This document shows positions 8,927-17,496 of a stretch of 64,000 bases of DNA, one piece after another. A program made the translations under genes and the position numbers. The notes below the pieces were generated by a model that did no database searches, was not told where the DNA came from, and saw only the letters and a program-made list of their open reading frames with translations. Each line of letters starts with the position of its first letter. Positions within the stretch are counted from its first letter, which is position 1. Origin of the DNA: Pseudodesulfovibrio indicus (lineage in GTDB: Bacteria; Desulfobacterota; Desulfovibrionia; Desulfovibrionales; Desulfovibrionaceae); assembly GCF_001563225.1 (NCBI RefSeq), contig NZ_CP014206.1, forward strand, positions 3,034,001-3,098,000, given 5' to 3'.

Positions 8927-10153
8927 CTAGTTCAATTCGCGTTCCTGCGGGAACAGCGGCAGGTAGCGGTACACCAGAGTCAGGACCAGGAAGCCGTAGG
9001 CCACGATCATGATCGAGGAGGCGTACTCAACCCAGTTCGGGTAGTAAACCTGCCAGGAGTCGAACGGCATGGCCGGGAAGGCGATGGTCTGGACGGTGAA
9101 GATGTACCGATTCAGGGACACGCCGATGCAGTCCAGGATGGCCGCAGTGTACAGCAGGGCCGGACGATTGCGGATGGACGGGGTGATCAGCATGATGGCC
9201 GGAACCACGCCGCAGAGGACGATCTCGGTCCAGAGCAGCCACTTGCCGTAGATCCAGCCGTAGAACATGTCGTCGAAGGTCAGGCCGACGGAGGGCAGGT
9301 AGCCGGTGGCCCACGCCCAGGTGTCGAGGATCTTGAAGAACATGTAGACGGTGAGCATGGTGCCCGCGATCTTGCCCATGAGGGCCTTGGTCTTGAAGTC
9401 CACCAGTTTCTTGCCGGTCAGCTTCTCCATGAAGGTGGCGACCAGGACGGTGAAGACCGGACCGGAACCCACGGCGGAGAGGACGAACAGGAAGAAGGTC
9501 CACGGCCAGATGAAGAAGCCCTCGCGGAAGGCGAAGGGACGACCGATCAGGACGCCGTACATGCCGCCCAGGGAACCCTGGTGGAAGGTGGACAGGAACG
9601 CGCCGATACCGGCGAACAGAGCCATGTTCACGTGCATGTTGTGCGCCAGGGCGTGGATGAACGGTATCTTGTTCAGCTGCTTCTGCTCCAGGACCAGCGG
9701 GACGAACTCGATGATCAGGACGGTGCAGTAGCAGGTGATGCAGAAGATAACTTCCGTCAGCATGGAGTGGACGTTCGGATGCCAGTAGCCGAACCATGCG
9801 CGGCCGGGCTGCCCGATGTCGAGCGTCAGGACCAGCATGGCGCCGGAGTAGCAGATGAAGCCGACCACGACGGTCAGGTTGATGATCTTCTCAAGTTGTT
9901 TGATCTTGAGGATATACTTGAGCAGGCCGGTGAAGAACGCGCCGGCGCCCAGGGCGATAACCGCAAGGTCGAAGGTAATCCAGGCACCGAACCCGAAGTA
10001 GTTGTCGAGGCCGGTGGTGCCGATTCCGTTATAGAGGACGAGCACGGCGGCATAGAGACCCCAGGTGAAGAACCCCAGGATCACGGCGGTCCAGATCAGG
10101 AACCGGCCGAACGAGCACCGCTGCACCCCTTCCGGGAAGAGTTTGCTATCCAT
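8927..10153 (-). CDS. qrcD: Menaquinone reductase QrcD, NrfD-family membrane subunit
   Basis: This 408-residue integral membrane protein has about ten hydrophobic helices and NrfD/PsrC-family features such as PGRAWFGYWHPN. In sulfate reducers QrcD is the quinone-interacting membrane subunit of the Qrc complex, which moves electrons from periplasmic cytochrome c3 to menaquinone. It is the last of four genes in the order qrcA-B-C-D, the same order described for Desulfovibrio. It starts 12 bases after qrcC stops, and a strong terminator follows. Confidence 0.92.
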   Translation of the reverse strand: MDSKLFPEGVQRCSFGRFLIWTAVILGFFTWGLYAAVLVLYNGIGTTGLDNYFGFGAWITFDLAVIALGAGAFFTGLLKYILKIKQLEKIINLTVVVGFICYSGAMLVLTLDIGQPGRAWFGYWHPNVHSMLTEVIFCITCYCTVLIIEFVPLVLEQKQLNKIPFIHALAHNMHVNMALFAGIGAFLSTFHQGSLGGMYGVLIGRPFAFREGFFIWPWTFFLFVLSAVGSGPVFTVLVATFMEKLTGKKLVDFKTKALMGKIAGTMLTVYMFFKILDTWAWATGYLPSVGLTFDDMFYGWIYGKWLLWTEIVLCGVVPAIMLITPSIRNRPALLYTAAILDCIGVSLNRYIFTVQTIAFPAMPFDSWQVYYPNWVEYASSIMIVAYGFLVLTLVYRYLPLFPQERELN

Positions 10154-10165
10154 TTACTCAGCCTC

Positions 10166-10978
10166 CTAGTGGTGTCCGCCGGCGTCGGCGTTGTAGTTGT
10201 CGCCCTGCTTGCGGACCCATTCACGCTCGGACATGTAGTAGACCTGGGGATGCAGGCCCAGCTTCTCGAGCAGACGGAACGCGTTCGGGCTCTTGGCGAG
10301 TTCGTGAACCGCGTGTTCGGGGTTGTTCAGGTCGCCGAAGGTGATGGCCTTGGTCGGGCAAATCTCGGCACAGGCGGTGTTGTACGCGCCGTCGGCCAGA
10401 TTCATCGGGTCCTCGCCGTCGAGGCGGGCCTTGTTCTTGGCGTCCAGGTAGCGGGAGTGGCAGAAGTTGCACTTCTCGACCACACCGCGCGGACGGACGG
10501 AGACGGACGGGCTGAGGCCCTTGTCCATGCCTTCCGGCCAGAGCGGATCCCACCAGTTGAAGTAACGAGCGTGGTAGGGACAGGCAGCCATGCAGTATCT
10601 ACAGCCGATGCAACGGGGGTAGATCTGGGAGACGATGCCGCCCTCCTCGTTCTTGTCCGTGGCCACGACCGGGCACACGGGCACGCAGGCCGGGTTGCCG
10701 CACTGCATGCAGGGACGCGGCAGGTAGGCGGTCTCGTGCTCGGGGAAGGCCTTGCCGTTGGACAGCTCGTACACGTTCATCCAGGTCAGGGTCCGAAGCT
10801 TGTTGGACGCGTCGTCACGGGGCTTGGTCAGCGCCTGGACATAGTTATAGGGGTCGCTTTTGGTCATGGGAGCGATATTGTTCTCCACCTGGCAGCCGAC
10901 CATGCAGGCGCCGCAGCCGGTGCACTTGTCAATATCAATGACCATGCCCCACTTGATTTTGAATTCTTTCATTTGCAT
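10166..10978 (-). CDS. qrcC: Menaquinone reductase QrcC, periplasmic iron-sulfur subunit
   Basis: This 270-residue ferredoxin-like subunit has several cysteine clusters: CTGCGACMVGCQ at the N terminus, then CMQCGNPACVPVCP, CIGCRYCMAACP, and CNFCHSRY with a matching ACAEICP. That pattern is typical of DmsB/PsrB-like four-cluster subunits. I chose the ATG at 10978 (MQMKEFK) because a purine-rich GGGGGA site lies 5-6 bases upstream, and an upstream in-frame start would overlap qrcB. It links QrcA/B to QrcD. Confidence 0.9.
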   Translation of the reverse strand: MQMKEFKIKWGMVIDIDKCTGCGACMVGCQVENNIAPMTKSDPYNYVQALTKPRDDASNKLRTLTWMNVYELSNGKAFPEHETAYLPRPCMQCGNPACVPVCPVVATDKNEEGGIVSQIYPRCIGCRYCMAACPYHARYFNWWDPLWPEGMDKGLSPSVSVRPRGVVEKCNFCHSRYLDAKNKARLDGEDPMNLADGAYNTACAEICPTKAITFGDLNNPEHAVHELAKSPNAFRLLEKLGLHPQVYYMSEREWVRKQGDNYNADAGGHH

Positions 10979-10989
10979 GACGGTTCCCC

Positions 10990-12936
10990 CTAGATTTTGG
11001 CGACGTTCACAGTGGAACCGGCCCATGTGGAGGCGCCGGCAGCGGCCTCCGAGCTCACCGTGAGGATCTTGTAGACATTATCGCCCTTGCCCTTCGAGAA
11101 CTCGTCGCCCACGGTGTGGCCCAGCCCCAGGGGAGCGGCCACGACGCCGGGCATGACGCCTTCGAAGATCTGCACCAGGGCTTCGCACTCGCCCTTTCCG
11201 CCGGAGAGCTTGACCTTGGAGCCGACGGAGACGCCGAGCTGCTTGGCCGTGGCGGAAGCCATCTGGACGACCATGTAGTCGCCGACCAGCTGGTTGTTGC
11301 TGATGGTGCAGGGAGCGTTGGGCGTGGTGGCCTGGTTGGCGGTGCCGATGTTGAGCAGGGTGTAGGGAGCGAGCCCCACAGCGCCGGTGCCCTTGACGGG
11401 AACCGCGGCCTTGCCCACCACGTTGGGAGCCAGAGACAGGGGCACAGGGGTTCCGCCGTCAACGACGAACGCCTCACCGCCCTGCAGCGCTTCCACATCC
11501 GCGCCGATGGCCTCGGCTTTGGCGCCGAGCACTTCCTCGAAGGTCTCGAAACCGAGGTCGGCCAGGCCGAGCACGAAGGTGGCGGCGCAACCGGCATTGA
11601 CGGTCGGCTTGGACACCGGAGCGCCCATGGAGTAGGTCGCGGCGGGCAGCCCGTAGGGGGTGGCCAGATCGTCGAACCGCTCGTAGGGGTGCAGGGTCGG
11701 CAGGACCAGGTTCGCGGAAGCGGTGGTCTCGGTGTTGACCATGTCGAACGCCACGGTGAAGCCGGCCTTGACCTTCTCGGGGAGGGCGTAGGCGGGGTTG
11801 GCTTCGTAGACGAACAGCAGGTCGGTGTCCACGCCTTCCAGGATATCGGCCTTGAGCATCTCGGAGCGGCTCATGGCGGAAGGGATGGCCTTTTCGAACT
11901 CGGGCACGACCTTCATGGCGCCGCCCAGCAGGACGTTCAGGGCGAACGCCGCGGCATGAGCCGCGACCGAACCGCCGGGAACGACCACGGGGCTGGAAGC
12001 GGCCAGCAGCTGCTTGGCGATATCGGCCATCTGATCGGCCTTGACGCCGGTGGCGGCCTCGACCTTGGCCGGGCTGTAGTCGTTCATTACCATAGCCTTG
12101 TAATCATAGAAATCGGCGGTACCGGCCATGTTGCCCGCCTGGAGCACATAGTAGGTGACGCCCAGGAGGAAGGCGGCCATGCCTTCGGCCGGAACCGGCA
12201 CCCACTTGGAGGTGACGGAGGCCGTCTTGGTCTGCATGGGACCGGCGAAGATGAACTTGCCGGACTCGTTGGCCGCGAACGCCTTGAGGTTGGCGACCGT
12301 CGGGCCCCAGGATTCCAGGGCGTCGGCACCCGCCAGCAGGACCACGTCGGCCCCTTCCAGGTCGTAGCCGACCTGGCCTTGGCTGCCCATCAGGCCGGTC
12401 CAGGCCTTGTCCGCGGCCTGCATGTCGCAGGGCATGACGTAGAAGGCGTCGCTGCCCGCGCTGTTCAGCAGGGCGGAGAAGACCTCGTTGACCGTGCCGG
12501 TCTGATCGCCGGAAATGACGGCGACCTTGGAACCGGCGGCCGCCAGCTTCTCGGCGACGACTTCCTGGGCTTTCTCCCAGGAGATCTCCTCGCCGTCCAG
12601 CATGGGGGCCTTGATCCGGGTGGGGCTGTTCATGACCTGGACGCCGTTGGCGCACAGGGGGCAGATACCGCCGCCGGAGATCGGGTTGTCCGCATTGCCC
12701 ATGGTGCCGAAGGCTTCACCGGCAACGGTGCGGACCTTCACGGCACAGCCGGACTCGCACATCTTGGACACGGTGGGAACCGCACCGGCCGCCCCGTACT
12801 TCAGCTTGGGGATCCACGGCCAGTTCTGGGTCCAGATGGACACATCATCAAGGGCTTTCCAGACCGTCGGAGTAAAGAGGATACCGACGGTGGCGCCCAC
12901 ACTCATCTGAATAAAAGCTCTGCGTGCTACGCTCAT
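10990..12936 (-). CDS. qrcB: Menaquinone reductase QrcB, molybdopterin-oxidoreductase-like subunit
   Basis: This 648-residue protein has the fold of the molybdopterin oxidoreductase family; QrcB of characterised complexes is reported to lack the cofactor. The N terminus has an ARRAFIQ twin-arginine-like motif plus a hydrophobic stretch, pointing to export or membrane anchoring. A CESGC segment near residue 60 and CPLC near residue 92 are the remains of, or ligands for, an iron-sulfur cluster. The C-terminal domain resembles dinucleotide-binding folds. Its place between qrcA and qrcC is diagnostic. Confidence 0.9.
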   Translation of the reverse strand: MSVARRAFIQMSVGATVGILFTPTVWKALDDVSIWTQNWPWIPKLKYGAAGAVPTVSKMCESGCAVKVRTVAGEAFGTMGNADNPISGGGICPLCANGVQVMNSPTRIKAPMLDGEEISWEKAQEVVAEKLAAAGSKVAVISGDQTGTVNEVFSALLNSAGSDAFYVMPCDMQAADKAWTGLMGSQGQVGYDLEGADVVLLAGADALESWGPTVANLKAFAANESGKFIFAGPMQTKTASVTSKWVPVPAEGMAAFLLGVTYYVLQAGNMAGTADFYDYKAMVMNDYSPAKVEAATGVKADQMADIAKQLLAASSPVVVPGGSVAAHAAAFALNVLLGGAMKVVPEFEKAIPSAMSRSEMLKADILEGVDTDLLFVYEANPAYALPEKVKAGFTVAFDMVNTETTASANLVLPTLHPYERFDDLATPYGLPAATYSMGAPVSKPTVNAGCAATFVLGLADLGFETFEEVLGAKAEAIGADVEALQGGEAFVVDGGTPVPLSLAPNVVGKAAVPVKGTGAVGLAPYTLLNIGTANQATTPNAPCTISNNQLVGDYMVVQMASATAKQLGVSVGSKVKLSGGKGECEALVQIFEGVMPGVVAAPLGLGHTVGDEFSKGKGDNVYKILTVSSEAAAGASTWAGSTVNVAKI

Positions 12937-12949
12937 TCTCAGTACCCCT

Positions 12950-13699
12950 TTACTTATGACAGGTGTAGCAGGCGTTGGGCTGGCCCTTGAGGGCGTGGCA
13001 CCGTTCGCACTTCCACATCTTCATGGTCATCTTGCTGTAGCCGGACAGGATGTTGCGCTCGAAGGCCGGCGGCTCGTCATTCAGTTGGATGTCCTTGAGA
13101 TGGCACAGGTTGCAATTCTGCTCGGGGGCGTCACCCTCGAAAACCGAGGGATCGACCACGCTGGCCAGCTCCTTCTTCATCCCGGCGAGTTCCTCAATGG
13201 AGAGGTTCATGTGCGCGGCATGAGAGAAGTAGACGTTGTCCGGCTGGTACTGGTAGTTCAGCCAGGGAACTTCCTTGCCCTGGATCAGGTACTTGACCAC
13301 GTACTCGCGTTCGGCCTGCATCATCTTGTCGTCCGAGGAAGCAAGATTGTCCTCGATGGCGCCGATGCCGGCCTTCATGATGGCTTCGTAGTCGTTCGGA
13401 TCGATGCCCTCTTCGGCAATGGCTTCCATCGCCTCTTCGGGATCGACCGCGTGACACTCGGCGCAGACTTCGTTGGTCGGGAAACCGGCGTAGGAACCGT
13501 CCTCCCGGAAATAGTGACAGCTCTCGCAATCCATTCCCTGTCCATCAACGTGCACGGCATGGCTGAACCAGACCGGCTGTTCCACTTTTTCGAAGAACAA
13601 GCCGGGGATGACAGCCCATCCCAGTACGCATGTGGCCAGGAAGCCGATGATAAAGGGGAACACCCCTCCACACCGTTTCGATGCTTTTCTTTCCTCCAT
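12950..13699 (-). CDS. qrcA: Menaquinone reductase QrcA, multiheme cytochrome c subunit
   Basis: This 249-residue cytochrome is anchored by one N-terminal helix (about residues 13-33). Five CXXCH heme motifs are visible at residues 58-62, 79-83, 196-200, 231-235 and 244-248. Two FSHAxH segments (near 46-50 and 159-163) probably supply distal histidine ligands. QrcA is described as hexaheme, so a sixth heme would need a non-standard attachment. It is the first gene of the operon and takes electrons from cytochrome c3. Confidence 0.92.
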   Translation of the reverse strand: MEERKASKRCGGVFPFIIGFLATCVLGWAVIPGLFFEKVEQPVWFSHAVHVDGQGMDCESCHYFREDGSYAGFPTNEVCAECHAVDPEEAMEAIAEEGIDPNDYEAIMKAGIGAIEDNLASSDDKMMQAEREYVVKYLIQGKEVPWLNYQYQPDNVYFSHAAHMNLSIEELAGMKKELASVVDPSVFEGDAPEQNCNLCHLKDIQLNDEPPAFERNILSGYSKMTMKMWKCERCHALKGQPNACYTCHK

Positions 13700-13726
13700 A
13701 ACCTCGCCCCATCACTCTAAAGTTAA

Positions 13727-13834
13727 TGTGAAAATCACACCAATTGAACTACGTTCCCATAAGGCACCAAAGGATTTGGTGTCAAGAGAATAAGAAAATT
13801 TTCACGATCTCTCGGAATGTGAAAACCACTGACA
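13727..13834 (-). promoter_or_regulatory. qrc promoter region with inverted and direct repeats
   Basis: On the minus strand TTGACA (13785-13780) is a good -35 element, but the matching -10 about 17 bases on (TTATGG) is poor. A 7-bp inverted repeat CACCAAA/TTTGGTG (13765-13771 and 13775-13781) overlaps the spacer and could be an operator. AATGTGAAAA followed by CAC occurs twice as a near-direct repeat (13725-13738 and 13816-13829). The first copy contains TGTGA-N3-TCACA. The binding protein is unknown. Confidence 0.4.
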
Positions 13835-13869
13835 TTCCAATTGGTAACCTGCCAAAAACCGGGGCGCGG

Positions 13870-15300
13870 CTATTTCTGCACGCGCCCGTAAACGTCGTCG
13901 AACCGGACGATGTCGTCCTCTTCGAGATACGGACCGCTCTGTATCTCGATGATGTCCAGCGGGACCTTTCCGGGATTTGCCAGCCGATGCTGGGAAGCCT
14001 TGGGGATGTCCACGGACTGGTTTTCGACCAGGATCACCGGGACGTTGTTCACCTCGACCTCGGCGGTCCCGTCCACCACCACCCAGTGTTCGCTGCGGTG
14101 ATGATGCATCTGCGAACTGAGCCGCGCCCCTGGGTTCACCTGGATGCGCTTGATCTTGTAGTGCGGCCCCTCCTCGAGCACGGTGTAGTTGCCCCACGGG
14201 CGGTACACGGTGGGATGGCTCTCCACCAGGCTGCTGCCTTCGGCCTTCAGGGCGGCCACCACGTCGCGCACGGTCTGGACCCGGTCCATGGGACAGGCCA
14301 GGGTCGCGTCCCGGGTCTGGACCATGATCATATTGGATAGGCCCGAGACGGCCAGCTTGCCGCCCTCGCTGATGAGCAGGCAGCCGCTGCAGCCCATGGC
14401 CAGGACGTCGCCCTTGACCACGTTGCCGCTCGCGTCCTTTTCACCGAGGCGGTACATGGCCTCCCAACTGCCCAGGTCGTCCCAGTCGAAACCCGCGCGG
14501 ACTGCGGTGATGTTGTCGATCTTCTCGACCACCCCGTAGTCTACCGAAATATCGGGGATATCCCTGTACCCCCTGACGAGCGGCGTCTCGTCGCGACGCA
14601 TCCACCAGTCCCACAGGACCGGCTCGAACCGGGCCACCTGGCTCAGGAAGAGCTTGGCCGAGAACAGGAACATGCCGCTGTTCCAGAGGTGGGAGCCCTC
14701 GCGCACGAACCCCTCGGCGGTGCGCAGGTCGGGTTTCTCCACGAACCCGCGCACGGCAAAGGCGTTGCCGCCCAGATCCTCGCCCAGGGCGATGTAACCG
14801 TACCCGGTCTCCGGCTTGTCCGGCTTGACCCCGAAGGTCACGAACCGCTTGTCCGCGGCCAGCTCCGAGGCCCGGACCAGGTCAGCGGCCCACGCTTCGC
14901 CGTTGCGGATCAGGTGGTCGGACGGGAACACGGCGGCCAGGGCCTTGGGATTGACCTCCACCACCCTGTCCAGGCCGAGCATGATGGCGGGCAGCGTATT
15001 GCGGCCCAGCGGCTCGGCCAGTACCTGGGTCTCCAGCCGCGCGTCCAGCACGGAAACCTGCTTGCGGACCTCGAAGACGTGCTCCTCGTTGGTCACCACC
15101 CAGACGTGGTCGGGCGGGAACATCTCCAGCACGCGGGAAACGGTCTGCTGCAGCAGGGTCGTGGTCCCGTCCAGGACCAGCAGCTGCTTGGGCAGGAGGT
15201 TGCGGGAGAGCGGCCACAGCCGCGTCCCGGAGCCGCCCGCGAGGATGATGGCGTGGCAGTCCCCGGCCAGGGCGGGTCGGACGGTATCGGTATCGGTCAT
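13870..15300 (-). CDS. manC: Mannose-1-phosphate guanylyltransferase / mannose-6-phosphate isomerase
   Basis: This 476-residue bifunctional type-II enzyme makes GDP-mannose for surface polysaccharide. The N-terminal nucleotidyltransferase domain has the GGSGTRLWPLSR motif and the LLPKQLL lysine. The C-terminal cupin (about residues 360-476) has RPWGNYTVLEEG and the QMHHHRSEHW metal-binding segment of the isomerase. Length is standard for ManC/AlgA. It starts 4 bases after rfbC stops, so the two sugar-nucleotide genes form an operon. Confidence 0.92.
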   Translation of the reverse strand: MTDTDTVRPALAGDCHAIILAGGSGTRLWPLSRNLLPKQLLVLDGTTTLLQQTVSRVLEMFPPDHVWVVTNEEHVFEVRKQVSVLDARLETQVLAEPLGRNTLPAIMLGLDRVVEVNPKALAAVFPSDHLIRNGEAWAADLVRASELAADKRFVTFGVKPDKPETGYGYIALGEDLGGNAFAVRGFVEKPDLRTAEGFVREGSHLWNSGMFLFSAKLFLSQVARFEPVLWDWWMRRDETPLVRGYRDIPDISVDYGVVEKIDNITAVRAGFDWDDLGSWEAMYRLGEKDASGNVVKGDVLAMGCSGCLLISEGGKLAVSGLSNMIMVQTRDATLACPMDRVQTVRDVVAALKAEGSSLVESHPTVYRPWGNYTVLEEGPHYKIKRIQVNPGARLSSQMHHHRSEHWVVVDGTAEVEVNNVPVILVENQSVDIPKASQHRLANPGKVPLDIIEIQSGPYLEEDDIVRFDDVYGRVQK

Positions 15301-15304
15301 GGCG

Positions 15305-15874
15305 TCAGCCCTCGAAAACGAATGGCGAATCGAACTCGGCCAGGGTCGGCAGCCGCCTGTCCTTTTCCGAAAGGACGGGCTCCCTGCCCTGGAGGGCGCT
15401 CTGCCAGTCCATGGCGATGGAGGGGTCGTCCCAGAGGATGCCCCCTTCGTTGGCCGGGGAATACGGCGCGTCCACCTTGTACTGGAATTCGGTGTCCGGC
15501 ATGAGCGTCACGTAGGCATGGCCGAAGCCGCGCGGCACGAACAGCCGCTTGAAGTTGGCGGCGCTCAGGATGATCCGTTCGCTCTTCCCGTAGGTCGGGG
15601 AACCCTTGCGCAGGTCCACCACCACGTCCAGGACCGCGCCCCTGGTCACCCAGACCAGCTTGGCCTGGGCCTTGGGCGGAGTCTGGAAATGAAAACCGCG
15701 CAGCACCCCCACGTCCTTGGAATAGGCGTGGTTGTCCTGCACAAACGAGGAATCAATGCCGATCTCCCTGAACCGCTGCTCGCTGTAGCTTTCGAGGAAA
15801 AAGCCGCGCTCATCCTGAAACACTTGGGGAACCAGGACGAGCAGTCCGGGGAATTCCGTCTTGTGGACCTGCAT
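15305..15874 (-). CDS. rfbC: dTDP-4-dehydrorhamnose 3,5-epimerase
   Basis: This 189-residue protein is RfbC/RmlC of the dTDP-L-rhamnose pathway. FQDERGFFLESY, the LRGFHFQ segment with the catalytic histidine, DLRKGSPTYGK, and VPRGFGHAYVTL are all conserved in the family. It is the promoter-proximal gene of the rfbC-manC pair. The other rhamnose genes (rfbA, rfbB, rfbD) are not in the window. Confidence 0.92.
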   Translation of the reverse strand: MQVHKTEFPGLLVLVPQVFQDERGFFLESYSEQRFREIGIDSSFVQDNHAYSKDVGVLRGFHFQTPPKAQAKLVWVTRGAVLDVVVDLRKGSPTYGKSERIILSAANFKRLFVPRGFGHAYVTLMPDTEFQYKVDAPYSPANEGGILWDDPSIAMDWQSALQGREPVLSEKDRRLPTLAEFDSPFVFEG

Positions 15875-16065
15875 TGATTACTCCTTTGGAAATGACGATC
15901 GTCGATTGGTGTTCCTGTAGCCGAGTTCGGCAAACCGCACAACCCCGCCCCGCTTCCCAACCTCGAAGATCGCAAAAAAAAGGGGGTTACCGGTTCACAT
16001 TTCCTTTCCATTTTGCTAGGTCCACTCTCAGGAAGCACACTTCAGCCGACCGAGGGTCCATTCAC

Positions 16066-16650
16066 ATGAATTTTCTGGACATCATTCTCATCTGCATCAT
16101 CCTCCTGTTCCTGATCCGCGGCTTTTTCCGGGGATTGGTCCAGGAAGTGCTCTCGCTGATCGCCATCCTTCTGGCCTTTTTTCTGGCATCCCGATTCGAC
16201 GACGTGCTGGCCCCATACCTGAAGGCCTACATCGAGAGCGACGTCACCGTGGGAGCCCTGTCCTACACGCTGATCTTCGTCGCCACCCTGATCGTGGTCT
16301 GGCTGCTGACCAAGCTGCTCAAGTCCGTGCTGGAACTCTCTCTGCTCGGCTGGATCGACCGCACTGCGGGCGGCGTCTTCGGCCTGCTCGAAGGCGTGCT
16401 CATCTGCATGGTGGGCCTCCTCTTCCTGCAGACCTTCGCCCCCAAGTCGGACATCCTCAACGAATCCTTCATCGCGCCCCGCACCCGGCACATGGTCGAA
16501 GCGCTGCACGACTACGTGGACCTGCCCCAGGCCCTGAGCTCCGCCAAGGGCGTGCTGGGCATCGGGGCGGCGACAAGGCCCGCTCACCGGACCTGCCCCG
16601 GCTGCCGCCAGGGCGCTGCTGGGCATCGGGGCGGCGACAAGGCCGAATAG
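16066..16650 (+). CDS. cvpA: CvpA family inner-membrane protein with an odd C-terminal tail
   Basis: This 194-residue protein has four hydrophobic helices and the NFLDIILICIILLFLIRGFFRG start typical of CvpA, a family linked to colicin V production and envelope stress. I chose the ATG at 16066; the frame upstream is open but does not look coding. The last 25 residues are not hydrophobic and fall in a stretch with a 27-bp direct repeat (16554-16580 and 16618-16644) whose two copies are read in different frames, so the tail may reflect an indel. mazG follows 39 bases later. Confidence 0.8.
   Translation: MNFLDIILICIILLFLIRGFFRGLVQEVLSLIAILLAFFLASRFDDVLAPYLKAYIESDVTVGALSYTLIFVATLIVVWLLTKLLKSVLELSLLGWIDRTAGGVFGLLEGVLICMVGLLFLQTFAPKSDILNESFIAPRTRHMVEALHDYVDLPQALSSAKGVLGIGAATRPAHRTCPGCRQGAAGHRGGDKAE
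16554..16644 (+). repeat. 27-bp direct repeat in the cvpA 3' end
   Basis: The 27 bases at 16554-16580 recur exactly at 16618-16644, an offset of 64 bases. Since 64 is not a multiple of three, the copies are read in different frames. In the second copy the gene reads GGDKAE-stop. In the first copy the +1 frame would read GGDKARSPDLPRLPP. Confidence 0.8.
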
Positions 16651-16689
16651 CCCCCTTCAACCGTTTCACCTTTTCGGAGGTCACTCGCC

Positions 16690-17496
16690 ATGAGCGACAA
16701 TTTGCATGACGCCCCGGCACGGGCCATGAAGGAACTGCTCGGCGTCATCGACGCCCTGATCGCGCCCGACGGCTGCCCCTGGGACCGGGAGCAGACCCCG
16801 CTGAGCCTCTGCGACTACCTGGTGGAGGAGGCCTTCGAGCTCATCGAGGGCATCCGGACCGGCGACAAGAAGGAGGCCATGGAGGAACTGGGAGACGTCA
16901 TGTTCATCCTCCTGTTCATCGCCACCCTCTACGAGCGCGCCGGGGACCACACCCTGGCCGACTCCATCAACCACAGCACGGCCAAGATGATCCGCCGCCA
17001 CCCCCACGTCTTCGGGGACAAGCAGTTCGAGGACATCAAGGAGCTGTGGGACAACTGGGAACGGACCAAGCGCGAGGAGAACAAGGGCACCGACCGGAAG
17101 CGGGTCTTCGACTCCCTGCCCTCGGGGCTGCCGCCCCTGCTCAAGGCATACCGCATCAATTCCAAAGCCGCCCGCAACGGGTTCACCTGGGATTCGGACG
17201 AGGCCGTGGAGGCGCAGTTCGAACGGGAGCGCGAGGAATGGCGCGAGGCCCTGGCCTCGGGCGACCCAGAAGCCTCGGAGCGGGAATTCGGCGACTGTCT
17301 CTTCACCCTGGTGGAGCTGGGGCGGCGCAAAGGGATCAAGGCCAACGCGGCGCTCGACTTCGCCAACCAGAAGTTCCTGGCCCGGTTCGGCAAGATGGAG
17401 GAGCTGGCCGAGATGCGCGGCGCCTCCCTGTCCGACATGAGCCTGGACGAGATGAACCGCCTCTGGGACGAAGTGAAGGATTGGGAAAACGGTTAG
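16690..17496 (+). CDS. mazG: Nucleoside triphosphate pyrophosphohydrolase MazG
   Basis: This 268-residue two-domain MazG cleaves NTPs and dNTPs to monophosphate and pyrophosphate. The N-terminal domain has CPWDREQTPLSLCDYLVEEAFELIE and EELGDVMFILLF, carrying the EExxE...ExxD metal site. The C-terminal repeat has EREFGDCLFTLVELGRR. Length is normal. A GGAGGT site precedes the ATG. The stop codon overlaps by two bases the stop of the minus-strand microprotein gene. Confidence 0.92.
   Translation: MSDNLHDAPARAMKELLGVIDALIAPDGCPWDREQTPLSLCDYLVEEAFELIEGIRTGDKKEAMEELGDVMFILLFIATLYERAGDHTLADSINHSTAKMIRRHPHVFGDKQFEDIKELWDNWERTKREENKGTDRKRVFDSLPSGLPPLLKAYRINSKAARNGFTWDSDEAVEAQFEREREEWREALASGDPEASEREFGDCLFTLVELGRRKGIKANAALDFANQKFLARFGKMEELAEMRGASLSDMSLDEMNRLWDEVKDWENG

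Noticed and set aside
8855..10993. A 712-residue plus-strand reading frame opposite qrcC and qrcD
   Set aside because: It is an open frame made by high GC on the antisense strand; its composition is His/Gly/Val-rich with no domain, and the minus-strand genes are clear.
13727..13739. TGTGA...TCACA motif as a CRP, HcpR or Rex site upstream of qrc
   Set aside because: The two half-sites are 3 bases apart, whereas these regulators need about 6. I kept it only as part of a repeat-rich region.
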